Shown one piece after another: positions 26,683-36,037 of a stretch of DNA of 64,000 nt; the stretch's first letter is position 1, and every line of letters begins with the position of its first letter. Origin of the DNA: Alphaproteobacteria bacterium (GTDB lineage Bacteria; Pseudomonadota; Alphaproteobacteria; GCA-2731375). The translations under genes were made by a program, and so were the position numbers. The notes under the pieces were generated by a model. That model did no database searches and had not been told where the DNA came from. It worked only from the letters and a program-made list of their open reading frames with translations. The stretch covers positions 124,001 to 188,000 of the forward strand of contig JADHTB010000007.1 in the NCBI GenBank assembly GCA_016776605.1, given 5' to 3'.

Positions 26683-28845
26683 ATGAAAATCCGCGACCTG
26701 GCGACGGCGGTGTTGGTCGCGGCATTGTCGGCGCTGCTGCTGGCCGGCCCCTGGTCGGATCGTCTGGACGGTATTTCCGTCGATACCCTGCATTGGTTGC
26801 GGGCGTTGCGGCAGCAGGCTGGAATTATGCCACCGCCGCCGCGCCCAGCGGTGCCGTTGACCGTGATCGCCATCGACGAGGCGACCTACGACACGCAACC
26901 CTTCAACGAAACGCCACGGATGATGTGGACGCCGGAAATCGCGTATGTGCTCAACGCCCTCGGTGAATCCGATGTCGCGGTGGTCGGCATCGACATGATT
27001 TTTCCTATCTCGATAGAGAAATACCTGCCCGGTTTCGACCGGGACTTTCTTTTAGCCTTGCGGGCCTTGGCCAAGGATCACCGTATCGTGCTGGCCAAGG
27101 TGCAACACTCGACCGCGCCGATCGCGCCGCATGCGGGGCAAAGTTATGCGGTAGGTCACGGACTCAATATCCGGGTTGTCAACTTGAAGGAAGACCCCGA
27201 CGGCATCATCCGGCGGATGCCGCTGACATTTTCATTGACCGGCCCGGACGGCGCCGTGCGGCGCGAGCCATCCTTCGCTGTGGAAATCGCCAAACGTTTC
27301 TCCAATAGCAAACATTCGCTTTCGCCGACAGGCGCCTTGAAATTCGAGGGCAGAGAGATACCCGGCACCAAGGACAACGCGCTGAACCTCAATTTCGACA
27401 CCGGACCCGGCGCCCTGGAAGTGCATTCATTGGCTGACATTTACGCCTGTGCCAAAGCGGAGCGGGGCGATTTTCTGCGCCGGCACTTCGCCGGCAAGTT
27501 GGTCCTGTTCGGCCTGGCACTCGATGTCGAGGACCGAAAATTGACCTCGGCACGCCTTGCCACGAAAAACCTGTTGCGCGCCGGCGCACCACGGTGCAGC
27601 GCTGGGCCGGCCGCGGCCCGGGCGGTTGGGGTAGCCGACCTGGCAAGCGACCGCGACAGTCTGCCCGGGGTTTTCCTCCACGCGGCGGCGATTGCCAATA
27701 TTTTGCGTCAGGACGGCCTGCGCTTGCCAGGCCGTGGCGGCAAGGCTGGTATATTGTTCGCGCTGGCGTTTGTCGCCACCCTGTATGGCTTGCTGCTTGG
27801 CCCCCTGACCGGCGGCGCCCTGTTGGGCCTGCAAACAATGGGCTGGATCGGCGCGGCCAACCTGGCCTTTGACAGCCAATGGAGCCTGCCGCTGGTGGAT
27901 GGCGGCGCCGTCGCTTGGCTGGCTTTCGCGCTGATCCTGGCCTATCGTTTCGCCGTGGCCGACCGGGAAAAGCATTTTTTGCGGCGCTCCTTTGCCTACT
28001 ATCTGTCGCCGGTGGTCATCGACCGGCTGATCGAAGCCGAGGAACCACCAGCGCTGGGTGGCGAGACCCGTGACGTTTCGATCCTGTTCTCGGACATCGC
28101 CGATTTCACGGCCATTTCAGAATCGTTGGAGCCCGAAGCCCTGGTCGCGATGCTGAACGATTACCTGAGCGAGATGACCGACATTGTCGAGGAACACGGC
28201 GGCTTCGTTGATAAATATATCGGCGATGCCATCGTCGCCATATTTGGCGCCCCGCTGCACGATCCAGATCACGCCGCCAACGCCATCGCCGCCGCCGTCG
28301 CGTGCCACCACCGTCTGCTGCAAATCCAGGATCATTTCGACTTGCCGCAGGGCCGGCCGTTGCTGGCCCGCATCGGCCTCAACTCGGGCCAGGCATTGGT
28401 TGGCAACATCGGTTCGCGGCGGCGCTTCAACTATACCGTGATCGGCGACGCAGTGAACCTGGCGGCCCGCCTGGAAGGCGCCAACAAGGCCTATGGCAGC
28501 TCCATCATGCTCAGCGGCGATACCGCCGCCGCCGGCGGGAAAGACTTCCCCCTGCGCGAGATCGACCGAATCCGCGTCGTCGGACGGCAGGAACCGGTAG
28601 CGATATACGAGCCATTGGGCGGCCGGGACGGGCCACTATCCCAACCGGGGATCGATCGGGAACGCTACGCCCGCGCCACGGACGATTACCGGGCCGGCCG
28701 CTTTCAGGCGGCGGCGGATAGCTTTACCGAACTGGCCCAGGCCGGCGACAAGGTCGCCGCATCCATGGCGGCCCGCGCCGCCGCCCTGGCCGCCGACCCA
28801 CCGCCCGGCGAATGGGACGGTGTGACGAAGCTGGATGCCAAATAA
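26683..28845 (+). CDS. CHASE2-domain adenylate/guanylate cyclase
   Basis: 720-residue membrane class III nucleotide cyclase. An N-terminal TM helix is followed by a periplasmic CHASE2 sensor domain (about residues 40-330, with AIDEATY and FPGDVVGIDMIFP-like VVGIDMIFP), two or three TM helices (about 345-425) and a cytoplasmic cyclase domain. Active-site residues are intact: metal Asp471 (FSDIADFT) and Asp515 (YIGDA), Lys511, and Asn592/Arg596 (GDAVNLAAR). It is the third gene of the CHAT cassette and could turn an envelope signal into cAMP or cGMP. Base specificity is not clear from sequence. Confidence 0.92.
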   Translation: MKIRDLATAVLVAALSALLLAGPWSDRLDGISVDTLHWLRALRQQAGIMPPPPRPAVPLTVIAIDEATYDTQPFNETPRMMWTPEIAYVLNALGESDVAVVGIDMIFPISIEKYLPGFDRDFLLALRALAKDHRIVLAKVQHSTAPIAPHAGQSYAVGHGLNIRVVNLKEDPDGIIRRMPLTFSLTGPDGAVRREPSFAVEIAKRFSNSKHSLSPTGALKFEGREIPGTKDNALNLNFDTGPGALEVHSLADIYACAKAERGDFLRRHFAGKLVLFGLALDVEDRKLTSARLATKNLLRAGAPRCSAGPAAARAVGVADLASDRDSLPGVFLHAAAIANILRQDGLRLPGRGGKAGILFALAFVATLYGLLLGPLTGGALLGLQTMGWIGAANLAFDSQWSLPLVDGGAVAWLAFALILAYRFAVADREKHFLRRSFAYYLSPVVIDRLIEAEEPPALGGETRDVSILFSDIADFTAISESLEPEALVAMLNDYLSEMTDIVEEHGGFVDKYIGDAIVAIFGAPLHDPDHAANAIAAAVACHHRLLQIQDHFDLPQGRPLLARIGLNSGQALVGNIGSRRRFNYTVIGDAVNLAARLEGANKAYGSSIMLSGDTAAAGGKDFPLREIDRIRVVGRQEPVAIYEPLGGRDGPLSQPGIDRERYARATDDYRAGRFQAAADSFTELAQAGDKVAASMAARAAALAADPPPGEWDGVTKLDAK

Positions 28846-29015
28846 CCGCCGACTCTGTTAAGGGGTCCGGCATTGGCGGGCGCGGCGACGGCGACGGCGA
28901 TCAGCAGGATCAAACCAGCCAGAATATTCATGGCAAGAACGGCGAAACGGTCGCTTTCCGGTAATTGGTTGGAACCCACCCGGTAGCAGAACCTTTGCTT
29001 AGCGGCCATGGACAT
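28704..29015 (-). CDS. Possible small exported protein, antisense overlap with cyclase end
   Basis: A 103-residue frame starts at MSMAAKQRFCYR with GGAGA 6 nt upstream and has one strong hydrophobic segment (VLAMNILAGLILLIAVAVAAP) that would work as signal peptide or anchor. The last half runs antisense through the 3' end of the cyclase gene, and a real coding part may be shorter. I do not recognise it. The first 60 residues look protein-like; the Ala-rich rest may just be the shadow of the cyclase. The rest of the 28846-29252 gap holds nothing I can name. Confidence 0.35.
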   Translation of the reverse strand: MSMAAKQRFCYRVGSNQLPESDRFAVLAMNILAGLILLIAVAVAAPANAGPLNRVGGYLASSFVTPSHSPGGGSAARAAARAAMDAATLSPAWASSVKLSAAA

Positions 29016-29252
29016 AGTGTTCTCCATTGTTGTGATCTCGCCTCTTGGACGGCAGGTGCCATGCAACAGGATCCAGGGGGCAGCGATAGGGCCGGTTCGG
29101 GGCTATTTTTAGGAGATTTCGCGGCGGAATTGTGACGGCGGCGGGAACGGCCTTCCTTCGGCAGCCGTTTGGCATAGACTAGAAGCCGGGCCGACCCGTG
29201 AAGCCGCTCGGGATATTGGCAACAAATGCACTAGCGCGGCTTTGGAGATGCG

Positions 29253-30833
29253 ATGACGGCGGCGGCCAGTACCAACAGCGACGCGCTGTTTCAGCGTTAC
29301 GGGCCGGCCTATCGCTGGCTGGTCACGCTGACCGTCATGACCGGCGCCATCGCCATGGGGTTGGCGTCTTCCATGGTGAACGTGGCCGTGCCCTCGGTGG
29401 TCGGGGCCTTCGGGGTGGGGCTGGATCAGGCGCAATGGATGGCGACCGGTTTTCTCGCCACCATGTCGGCGTCCATGCTGGTCAGTTCCTGGCTGATCGA
29501 GGTGCTGGGCCAACGCATAACTTTCACCGCGATCCTGACGGTATTCGGGACCGGCTCTCTGCTGTGCGCGATGGCGCCGAGTATGGATATGCTGATCCTC
29601 GGCCGCATCTTGCAAGGTGCGGCAAATGGCGTCGGCCAGCCGTTGGCCATGTACACCATGTACACTGTCTTCCCGCCCGAACGCCGGGGCATGGCCATCG
29701 GCATCTATGGACTGGCCACCGTGCTCTCACCCACCTTCGGCCCCATCGTGGGGGGCATTGCGATCGACAGTATCAGTTGGCGCTATCTGTTCTTCCTGCC
29801 TCTGCCGTTTTGCGCGCCCGCCCTGATGCTGGGCCTGGTATTCATGCCGGGCAAGCAGTTGGCCAAGCGGCTGCCGCCATTCGATTGGATCGGGCTGGGG
29901 CTTATCGTCGTGATCCTGTTCAGCGTCCTTAGCGGCCTTGCCAATGGCCCGCGTATGGGATGGGCTTCGGATGCAACTGTTCTGCGTCTTATGGGCAGTG
30001 CGGCCGGGCTTGTCATTTTCATCCTTTGGGAACTGCGCGCGCCGTATCCGCTTATTGATCTGAGCCTGTTTCGAAACCCGCAATTCAGCCTGACCATGGT
30101 GGCGGGCTTCGTCTTCGGCGCCGGGCTTTTTGCATCGGGCTATTTCATTCCCATTTTTGTGCAAACCATTCAGCATTACAGCGCCACCCGCGCCGGCTTG
30201 CTGCTGGCGCCGGGCGGCCTGGTGATGATGATGTTTTTCCCGCTGGCGGGCCGCATCACCGATACGATCCCCGCGCATATTCCCATTGCCGTTGGTTTGT
30301 TGATCTTTTCGATTGGCTTTTTCCTGATCCAGGCGGTTGATGTGAATACCACTTTTTGGGCGATGGTTGCCTACACCGCGATTAACCGCGTGGGCCTCAG
30401 CCTGGCTATTCCAACCCTTGGTATCGCGGCCCTGCGCTCGGTCCCGCCGGCGAAACTGGCGCGCGCGGCCTCCACTTCCACCTTCTTTCGCAATTGCGGC
30501 GGTGGCCTGGGCATCGCCCTGCTCACCGCCTTTTTCCAACAGCGCACGCAGTTTCACGGCGTGGCTCTGGCCGATACCCAAACCTGGGCCAACGGGACAA
30601 CGGTGGAGCTGCTGGGTGAAGTTCAACGCCTGTTGGCGGAGACCGGCATGCCGGCACTGAACCAGACCGCCGGCGCCCTGAATTACCTGGCCCAAGTCGT
30701 TCTTGCCCAGGCCAGCACCCTGGGCTTCAAGGATACGTTCCTGGCCATCGCCGTGGTGGCGGCCCTGGCGGTGGGCCCCGCCTGGATGATCGGCCACACC
30801 GGGCCGCGCCGGCCCCCGCGTAATATACCCTAA
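29253..30833 (+). CDS. MFS multidrug permease, DHA2 (EmrB/QacA) family
   Basis: 526-residue permease with about fourteen hydrophobic segments. It has NVAVPSVVGAFGVGLDQAQWM in TM1 and a TM5 segment GPTFGPIVGGIAID, as expected for a drug:H+ antiporter of the DHA2 group. The ATG has GGAG 5 nt upstream. There is no HlyD/EmrA adaptor beside it, so it probably works alone. The substrate is unknown. It is convergent with an AhpD-like gene 32 bp away. Confidence 0.88.
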   Translation: MTAAASTNSDALFQRYGPAYRWLVTLTVMTGAIAMGLASSMVNVAVPSVVGAFGVGLDQAQWMATGFLATMSASMLVSSWLIEVLGQRITFTAILTVFGTGSLLCAMAPSMDMLILGRILQGAANGVGQPLAMYTMYTVFPPERRGMAIGIYGLATVLSPTFGPIVGGIAIDSISWRYLFFLPLPFCAPALMLGLVFMPGKQLAKRLPPFDWIGLGLIVVILFSVLSGLANGPRMGWASDATVLRLMGSAAGLVIFILWELRAPYPLIDLSLFRNPQFSLTMVAGFVFGAGLFASGYFIPIFVQTIQHYSATRAGLLLAPGGLVMMMFFPLAGRITDTIPAHIPIAVGLLIFSIGFFLIQAVDVNTTFWAMVAYTAINRVGLSLAIPTLGIAALRSVPPAKLARAASTSTFFRNCGGGLGIALLTAFFQQRTQFHGVALADTQTWANGTTVELLGEVQRLLAETGMPALNQTAGALNYLAQVVLAQASTLGFKDTFLAIAVVAALAVGPAWMIGHTGPRRPPRNIP

Positions 30834-30865
30834 GCGCGCGGCCGTTTTGGCGGCTCTACCGGTTG

Positions 30866-31420
30866 CTAAGGGTAGTCTTCGCTGGAATAGGTATGCAAGG
30901 CGTTGTTGAAGCGTGAAAACAGATTGGCGATGCCGATCACCTGGGTCAGCACCACGACGCCATCGTTGCCGAGGGCATCGCGCAGCTGTTTCAACAAAGC
31001 CTGCGGCGATTTACCGGCTTCGCAGACCATATGCACGACATAGCGTAGAATAGCTTTTTCCAGCTCATTGAACGCATCGCTTGGTTCGAAGTCGGCCAGG
31101 GCGGCGATCTGCGCTTCGGCCACGCCAACATTTCTGGCCTTGGCGGTGTGGTTGGCGATGCACAGCTTGCAGCCGGCCAGCATGGCGGTTTTCAGGTAGG
31201 CCAGCTCCCGGTGCCTTTCATCCAGACGCGGATCGCTCATCACGGCCTGTTGGAACTGCGAAAACCCTTCCAGCGCCCTGGGCTGTACCGCCATATAGGC
31301 GAACGAGATTGGCACCTTTGCATGATCCTTGCGCAGCGCATCAAGTACGGCGCGGGCCTCGGCATCGGCGTCGCGTAGGCTAACCGGTTCGATAATGCGG
31401 TCCAACATCGTATCGCTCAC
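30866..31420 (-). CDS. AhpD-like carboxymuconolactone decarboxylase family protein
   Basis: 184-residue protein of the CMD/AhpD fold. Unlike the CMD-like gene at 5048-5593, it keeps the redox CxxC with downstream His (AGCKLCIANHTAKARNVG, about residues 82-100), so a peroxidase or disulfide reductase role is plausible. It is 27 bp upstream of the stop of a GST-like gene on the same strand, which points to a small peroxide or electrophile defence operon in the order GST, AhpD. Confidence 0.83.
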   Translation of the reverse strand: MSDTMLDRIIEPVSLRDADAEARAVLDALRKDHAKVPISFAYMAVQPRALEGFSQFQQAVMSDPRLDERHRELAYLKTAMLAGCKLCIANHTAKARNVGVAEAQIAALADFEPSDAFNELEKAILRYVVHMVCEAGKSPQALLKQLRDALGNDGVVVLTQVIGIANLFSRFNNALHTYSSEDYP

Positions 31421-31447
31421 TCCTGTCTTATTGCGGCTGTATCAAAA

Positions 31448-32068
31448 TCAGCTGAAATCTTCCTGGGTGATCAGCACATGGCGGGGCTGCTCGGCGACCC
31501 GGTCCAGCCAGCGGCGGATGCCGGGATAGGGGGCCAAATCCATCTCCGCTTCGTCCGCCACGTGAGTATAGGCATAGAGGGCGATATCGGCGATGGAATA
31601 GTCCCCGCCGACCAGGAAATCCGCCCCGACCAGATGTTTTTCCATGACATCAAGGGCCTGATAGCCACGCTGCCACTTCTCCGCCAAGGCGTCTTTATTC
31701 ACCGCGCGCGGATCCAGAAAATGCAGCCAATAGCGGGCCACGGCGATGAAGGGTTCGTGGCTGTATTGTTCAAAGAACATCCATTGCAACACCTGGGCCT
31801 GGGCAAAGCTGTCGCTGGGCAGATAGTCCGTACCCTGGGCCAGATAGAACATAATGGCGTTGGATTGCGCCAGGCACCGGCCATCGGGAAATTGCAACAG
31901 CGGGATACGGCCATCAGGGTTAAGGGTGAGGAATTCCGGCGTCCGGGTTTCCCCCTTGGTCACATCGTAGTCAATGCGCGTAAACGGCCGCTCCAGATGC
32001 GAAAGCAACAAGCGCACCTTGTAGGCATTCCCCGAACCCAGATTGTCATGCAGTATCAACATCGCCAT
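31448..32068 (-). CDS. Glutathione S-transferase family protein
   Basis: 206-residue GST with an N-terminal thioredoxin-fold domain (LILHDNLGSGNAYKVRLLLSHL; the SGNAYK stretch carries the glutathione-activating residue) and TPEFLTLNPDGRIPLLQFPDG with the cis-Pro and the SNAI glutathione-binding site. The C-terminal all-helical domain ends in PYPGIRRWLDRV. It probably conjugates or reduces small electrophiles in the cytoplasm. It precedes the AhpD-like gene. Confidence 0.88.
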   Translation of the reverse strand: MAMLILHDNLGSGNAYKVRLLLSHLERPFTRIDYDVTKGETRTPEFLTLNPDGRIPLLQFPDGRCLAQSNAIMFYLAQGTDYLPSDSFAQAQVLQWMFFEQYSHEPFIAVARYWLHFLDPRAVNKDALAEKWQRGYQALDVMEKHLVGADFLVGGDYSIADIALYAYTHVADEAEMDLAPYPGIRRWLDRVAEQPRHVLITQEDFS

Positions 32069-32242
32069 TTACCTTTATCGCGCCGAACCCCAGGCTTAGG
32101 CCGCGATTATAGGGCATGCGCCAGCGCCGGCAAATTTTCCCGGCGCACACCGGTTCCTTCCACGAGGTTGCCAGGGTAATCTTTAATAATGCCGCAAAAA
32201 AAATCGGCGGCGGTTGTTGGCGTCCGGAAAGGAAAATATCAG

Positions 32243-33547
32243 ATGGCGAATACGGAAGTTGAATTTGCGGGGTTGACCTTCAAAAATCCCATGGTGGTTG
32301 CCTCCATCGAGCCGACCAACAGTCCCGACCTGATCAAGCAATGCTTCGATGCCGGGGCCGCCGGGGCCATAGTCAAGACCCTGACCGACATCGAGGACAT
32401 GGCGCAACTGACGCAGAATTCCAAATACCGCATCATGAATGCCAAGGGCGAGATCATCAAAGGCAAGCCGGCCAAGGATTTCGTTTTCTACAGCCGCTCC
32501 GGCTATGCCTCTACCGCCTACAAGGATTGGATCCCCTATCTCAAGGAATGCCAGGCCTATGGGGCCGAGCGTGGCGGCCATTTGATCGGCAGCGTCGGCG
32601 CCAAGGATATCAGCGGCTGGCGCGACATCGCCCGCACCATCGAGGATTGCGGCCTGCCCATGGTGGAGCTGAATTTCGGTTGCCCGCACCCGGCCATGAT
32701 GCCCGGCGTGCACGGCGGTTCCATGATCGGCCAGGACCCGGAGACGGCGGCGGAGGTCACCCGCCAGGTGGCCGAGGTGGTGAATATTCCCATCGTGGTG
32801 AAGCTGACGCCGGATCAGGCCAACCCGGTGGCCATCGCCCGCGCCGTCAAGGGGGCGGGTGCCGCGGCGGTCACGGCAACCAACCGCTATACCGGGTTTT
32901 CCATTGATATCGAGACGGGGATGCCGCAAATCGGCGGTCCTGCCGGTATCGGCGGCACCTGGACCAAGCCATTATCCCTGCGCTGGGTGCACCAGATTTA
33001 TCAGGAGGTCGGCATGCCCGTCGCCGGCTCCAACGGTATTTTTGACCACCGCGACGCCGTCGAATTCATCATGGCCGGTGCCGGCGTGGTGCAAATTGGC
33101 TCTGTCCTGATGCTCAAGGGCATCAAGTGGCTGAGCAAGGTGATCGAGGGCATGGAGCGCTTCATGGACGAACATGGTTATGCTGATGTCCCCGCCATGC
33201 ACGGTATCGCCTCCAACCGCGCGGCGGGCGACTACAGCGAGCAATTCAAGAAATCACGCCGCTATGCCACCATTGACCACGATGCCTGCCAGAACCCCAC
33301 CTGTACTGTCTGCATCCAGATGTGTTTTTACGAGGCGCTCAGCCAGGCCGACGGCAAGGTGGAAGTACACACCGACAGCTGCATCGGCTGCGAATTGTGC
33401 CACGACGTCTGCCCCTTCGGCGCCGTCGCCATGGCCGAAACCACCCCGGCCCAGCACGCGGCGGGCTATTACGACATCCCCGAAGGCGTCTTCGAAACCG
33501 GTAAATTCACCACCCGGCGCAATAACCCGGAGTCGATTGGGAGTTAG
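32243..33547 (+). CDS. preA: Dihydropyrimidine dehydrogenase subunit PreA
   Basis: 434-residue flavoprotein. The start is MANTEVEFAG with AAGGAAAA upstream. The N-terminal 330 residues form an FMN-binding TIM barrel (VKLTPDQANPVAIARAVKGAG, AVTATNR), and the C-terminus carries two [4Fe-4S] motifs (CQNPTCTVCIQMC and CIGCELCHDVCPFGAV). PreA reduces uracil or thymine with electrons from the PreT partner. PreT is not next door. Two dihydropyrimidinase-like genes occur 14-21 kb further on, and these would open the reduced rings. Confidence 0.9.
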   Translation: MANTEVEFAGLTFKNPMVVASIEPTNSPDLIKQCFDAGAAGAIVKTLTDIEDMAQLTQNSKYRIMNAKGEIIKGKPAKDFVFYSRSGYASTAYKDWIPYLKECQAYGAERGGHLIGSVGAKDISGWRDIARTIEDCGLPMVELNFGCPHPAMMPGVHGGSMIGQDPETAAEVTRQVAEVVNIPIVVKLTPDQANPVAIARAVKGAGAAAVTATNRYTGFSIDIETGMPQIGGPAGIGGTWTKPLSLRWVHQIYQEVGMPVAGSNGIFDHRDAVEFIMAGAGVVQIGSVLMLKGIKWLSKVIEGMERFMDEHGYADVPAMHGIASNRAAGDYSEQFKKSRRYATIDHDACQNPTCTVCIQMCFYEALSQADGKVEVHTDSCIGCELCHDVCPFGAVAMAETTPAQHAAGYYDIPEGVFETGKFTTRRNNPESIGS

Positions 33548-33668
33548 GGCAGGTCTGGTGCTTATTTCCGCGGCCATGGAGTTTTTGGAATTCCTTGGAT
33601 AGACTTCGCTTTGCCGCATGCTGGGTATGTGCCATGCAGCGTACGAAACGGAGGGGACGGGAGCTCAA

Positions 33669-34532
33669 ATGACGTCAGCAAAGCCATTTAATGTCGAGCC
33701 GATCGACGCAACATTCGGTGCGGTGATAACCGGACTGAAGCTTGCCGATTTAGGTGAGCCGGCGTTTGCCGCGCTCTATGAGACGTGGCTGGAATATGCC
33801 CTGCTGGTCTTCCCCGCTCAAAACCTCAGCAATGAAGATCAAATTACCTTGGCCAGGCGGTTTGGTGATCTGGAGCTTGAACTCGCCGAATTAAGTAACG
33901 TCAAGAAGGACGGCGGCCTGCGGACAGATGATGACGATGACATGGTGAAAATCCTGAAAGGCAATATGGGTTGGCATTGCGATAGCACCTATATGCCGGT
34001 TCAGGCCAAGGGCGCCGTATTCACCGCGCATGTAGTGCCCGCCCATGGGGGCGAAACCGCGTGGGCGGACACCCGGGCCGCCTATCAAGAGCTTGACGCG
34101 GCAACGCGCGAGCGGATTGCCAATATGTCGGCCTACCACTCGCTCTATCACAGTCAGAAGAAATTCGGAGAGACCAAGGAGAAAGACAGCGAGTATTTTG
34201 GCTATGGTTTTTTCGGACAAGAACCACCCCTGCGCCCGTTGGTAAAGATCCATCCGGAAACCGGCCGGCCATCACTCGCGGTTGGGCGCCATGCCTACGG
34301 CATACCCGGCATTGCAGAGGATGAATCGGAAAAGCTGTTGCGGGATCTTGTGGACTTTACCTGTCAGTCCCCGCGCGTCTATCAGCATAATTGGACAGCC
34401 GGCGACGCCGTCCTTTGGGACAATCGATGCCTTATGCATCGGGCTTGCACCTGGGACATGAACGAACCCCGGGTGATGTTTCATTCGCGTATTGCCGGCG
34501 ACCCGGAAAGCGAATTCGCCGCCCACGCCTGA
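33669..34532 (+). CDS. TauD/TfdA family 2OG-Fe(II) dioxygenase
   Basis: 287-residue dioxygenase. The start MTSAKPFNV has GGGAG upstream. The HxD iron pair is WHCDSTY and the distal His is in LMHRACTWDMNEPRVMFH, with the 2OG Arg in the following RVMFHSR. Relatives attack sulfonates, herbicide ethers and other small acids; no sulfur-related gene is near, so the substrate is open. A second paralogue lies at 49133-50026. A short sequence in front (33576-33615) resembles the sequence in front of that paralogue. Confidence 0.87.
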   Translation: MTSAKPFNVEPIDATFGAVITGLKLADLGEPAFAALYETWLEYALLVFPAQNLSNEDQITLARRFGDLELELAELSNVKKDGGLRTDDDDDMVKILKGNMGWHCDSTYMPVQAKGAVFTAHVVPAHGGETAWADTRAAYQELDAATRERIANMSAYHSLYHSQKKFGETKEKDSEYFGYGFFGQEPPLRPLVKIHPETGRPSLAVGRHAYGIPGIAEDESEKLLRDLVDFTCQSPRVYQHNWTAGDAVLWDNRCLMHRACTWDMNEPRVMFHSRIAGDPESEFAAHA

Positions 34533-34624
34533 GCCGCCACGCCTCCCATGGCGGTGGCAATTCCAAATTATCTTTGCCAAGATGCACGAGAGGCATAAGA
34601 AATCGGATTGGATGGAGGCGGCCT

Positions 34625-36025
34625 GTGACAATCCCGGCGGACTATATGCATCCCGAAATGATGGCGATTGGCGACTCCCTCTATCAAGGGGTCCGCTCCC
34701 TCACCATCAAGAACGGTACCAATCAGCTTAGCGCGCCGGCGTTGGCGGCCGAGGCGTTGGGTATCCGCCACAAATTCAGCTGCCCCGATCCCAAACGCCC
34801 CATTCTGGTCAACATGGAAGCCTGGCTGCGCATGCTGCCCGGCATCGACGGCATTAAACAAGATATGGCCGGCAATGTGGATTATTGGTTCGCCAGGCCC
34901 GCATCGCCATCGGGGCGGCTGATGTTCGAGAATGTCGCGGTTGCCTCCTCGACCATCGCCGATCTTTGTAGCGCCACCTGGCAGACCTCGGATGACTATT
35001 TGCGGGCCCTGCCAAACGGAACGCGCGGCAAGATCAAGAAGCTGACGTTCGATGGCCTGGATCTGGCTGGCATTACGCTTGCCCTAAACACACGCTTTAC
35101 CCTGAACCCATCGGGCAAAGCCGCCTTCAAGCAGCTTAGCCAGGTTGATCTGGCCGCCGCGCGCAAACCCAAACGCCTGTTGGTCAATATTGGCGCCAAC
35201 AACGGCTTGTGGGACATGGCCTTTGGCGCCAAGGCGGGGGCCCGCATGGTGTTCAAGGCGGATCTGCGGCGACTGGCTGCCCGATTGCAGGCCCTGCCGG
35301 CGGAGGTGGAACATATTTATTTCAACAACCTGGCCCTGCCAAGCACGGTGCCCAACCTGATGCCCCTGCCGGACATGGTGGAATGGGACGAGGCCAACAA
35401 ACCGGGCAAGGGGAATTATTATCGGAAATACGAAAACCGCTTTGGCCTCGCCTACGGCAGCCTGACGGGTGCCCAGATGAAGACACTGGATGATCGTGTC
35501 GCCCTGGCCAATAGGGAGGCCCAGGATATTCTGAAGAACACTTTTGGTACCGACCGCCGTCTGCATTTTGTTGATCTGGCAAAGTCCATGACGAAATATG
35601 ACGCCAAGCATCAGCGGCGCACGGCCGGCAATGTGATCAAGCTGAAGAATAACAAGACCATCACCAACGTGATGTTGAATGCCGGCCTGTTCGGCGGCTT
35701 CCGCCGGGGCGGCACCCAGGGTTTGGACGGTATGCACCCCACCGTCGTGGGTTATGCCATTATGGCGCAACAGGTTCTTGCCGCCATCAAGCGGGCCGAG
35801 CCGGGCGCCAATCCGGCGAAGATCGATCTGGATGACGCCTACAGCCGGGACAAGCTGTTGAACAATATGCCGTGGATATGGAACATGGGCCTGTGGCTGT
35901 GGCGCGATATTCGCCGGGCCCAGGCCGCGAACACTCCCGAACCCATCGGCGATGCGGACGATGCGGCGGTCAGAGACGTCTTTACGACCGCCTGCCTAGC
36001 CATCAGGACGGGCAGCAAAAAATAG
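34625..36025 (+). CDS. SGNH/GDSL-type hydrolase-like protein
   Basis: 466-residue protein. The start is the GTG of MTIPADYM, which has GGAGG 6 nt upstream; the frame extends further upstream over the TauD gene without a start of its own. SGNH blocks are visible: GDSLYQGV (Ser18), GANN (Asn192, in place of the usual GxND) and DGMHP (Asp368/His371). It therefore probably hydrolyses an ester, but the long insertions (residues 200-360) are not typical. There is no signal peptide. It follows the TauD gene by 92 bp and is convergent with the MBL gene. Confidence 0.72.
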   Translation: MTIPADYMHPEMMAIGDSLYQGVRSLTIKNGTNQLSAPALAAEALGIRHKFSCPDPKRPILVNMEAWLRMLPGIDGIKQDMAGNVDYWFARPASPSGRLMFENVAVASSTIADLCSATWQTSDDYLRALPNGTRGKIKKLTFDGLDLAGITLALNTRFTLNPSGKAAFKQLSQVDLAAARKPKRLLVNIGANNGLWDMAFGAKAGARMVFKADLRRLAARLQALPAEVEHIYFNNLALPSTVPNLMPLPDMVEWDEANKPGKGNYYRKYENRFGLAYGSLTGAQMKTLDDRVALANREAQDILKNTFGTDRRLHFVDLAKSMTKYDAKHQRRTAGNVIKLKNNKTITNVMLNAGLFGGFRRGGTQGLDGMHPTVVGYAIMAQQVLAAIKRAEPGANPAKIDLDDAYSRDKLLNNMPWIWNMGLWLWRDIRRAQAANTPEPIGDADDAAVRDVFTTACLAIRTGSKK

Positions 36026-36037
36026 CCTGATTTAACC

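Noticed and set aside
34391..34624. N-terminal extension of the SGNH-like gene
   Set aside because: It overlaps the end of the TauD gene in another frame. The GTG at 34625 with GGAGG is the better start.
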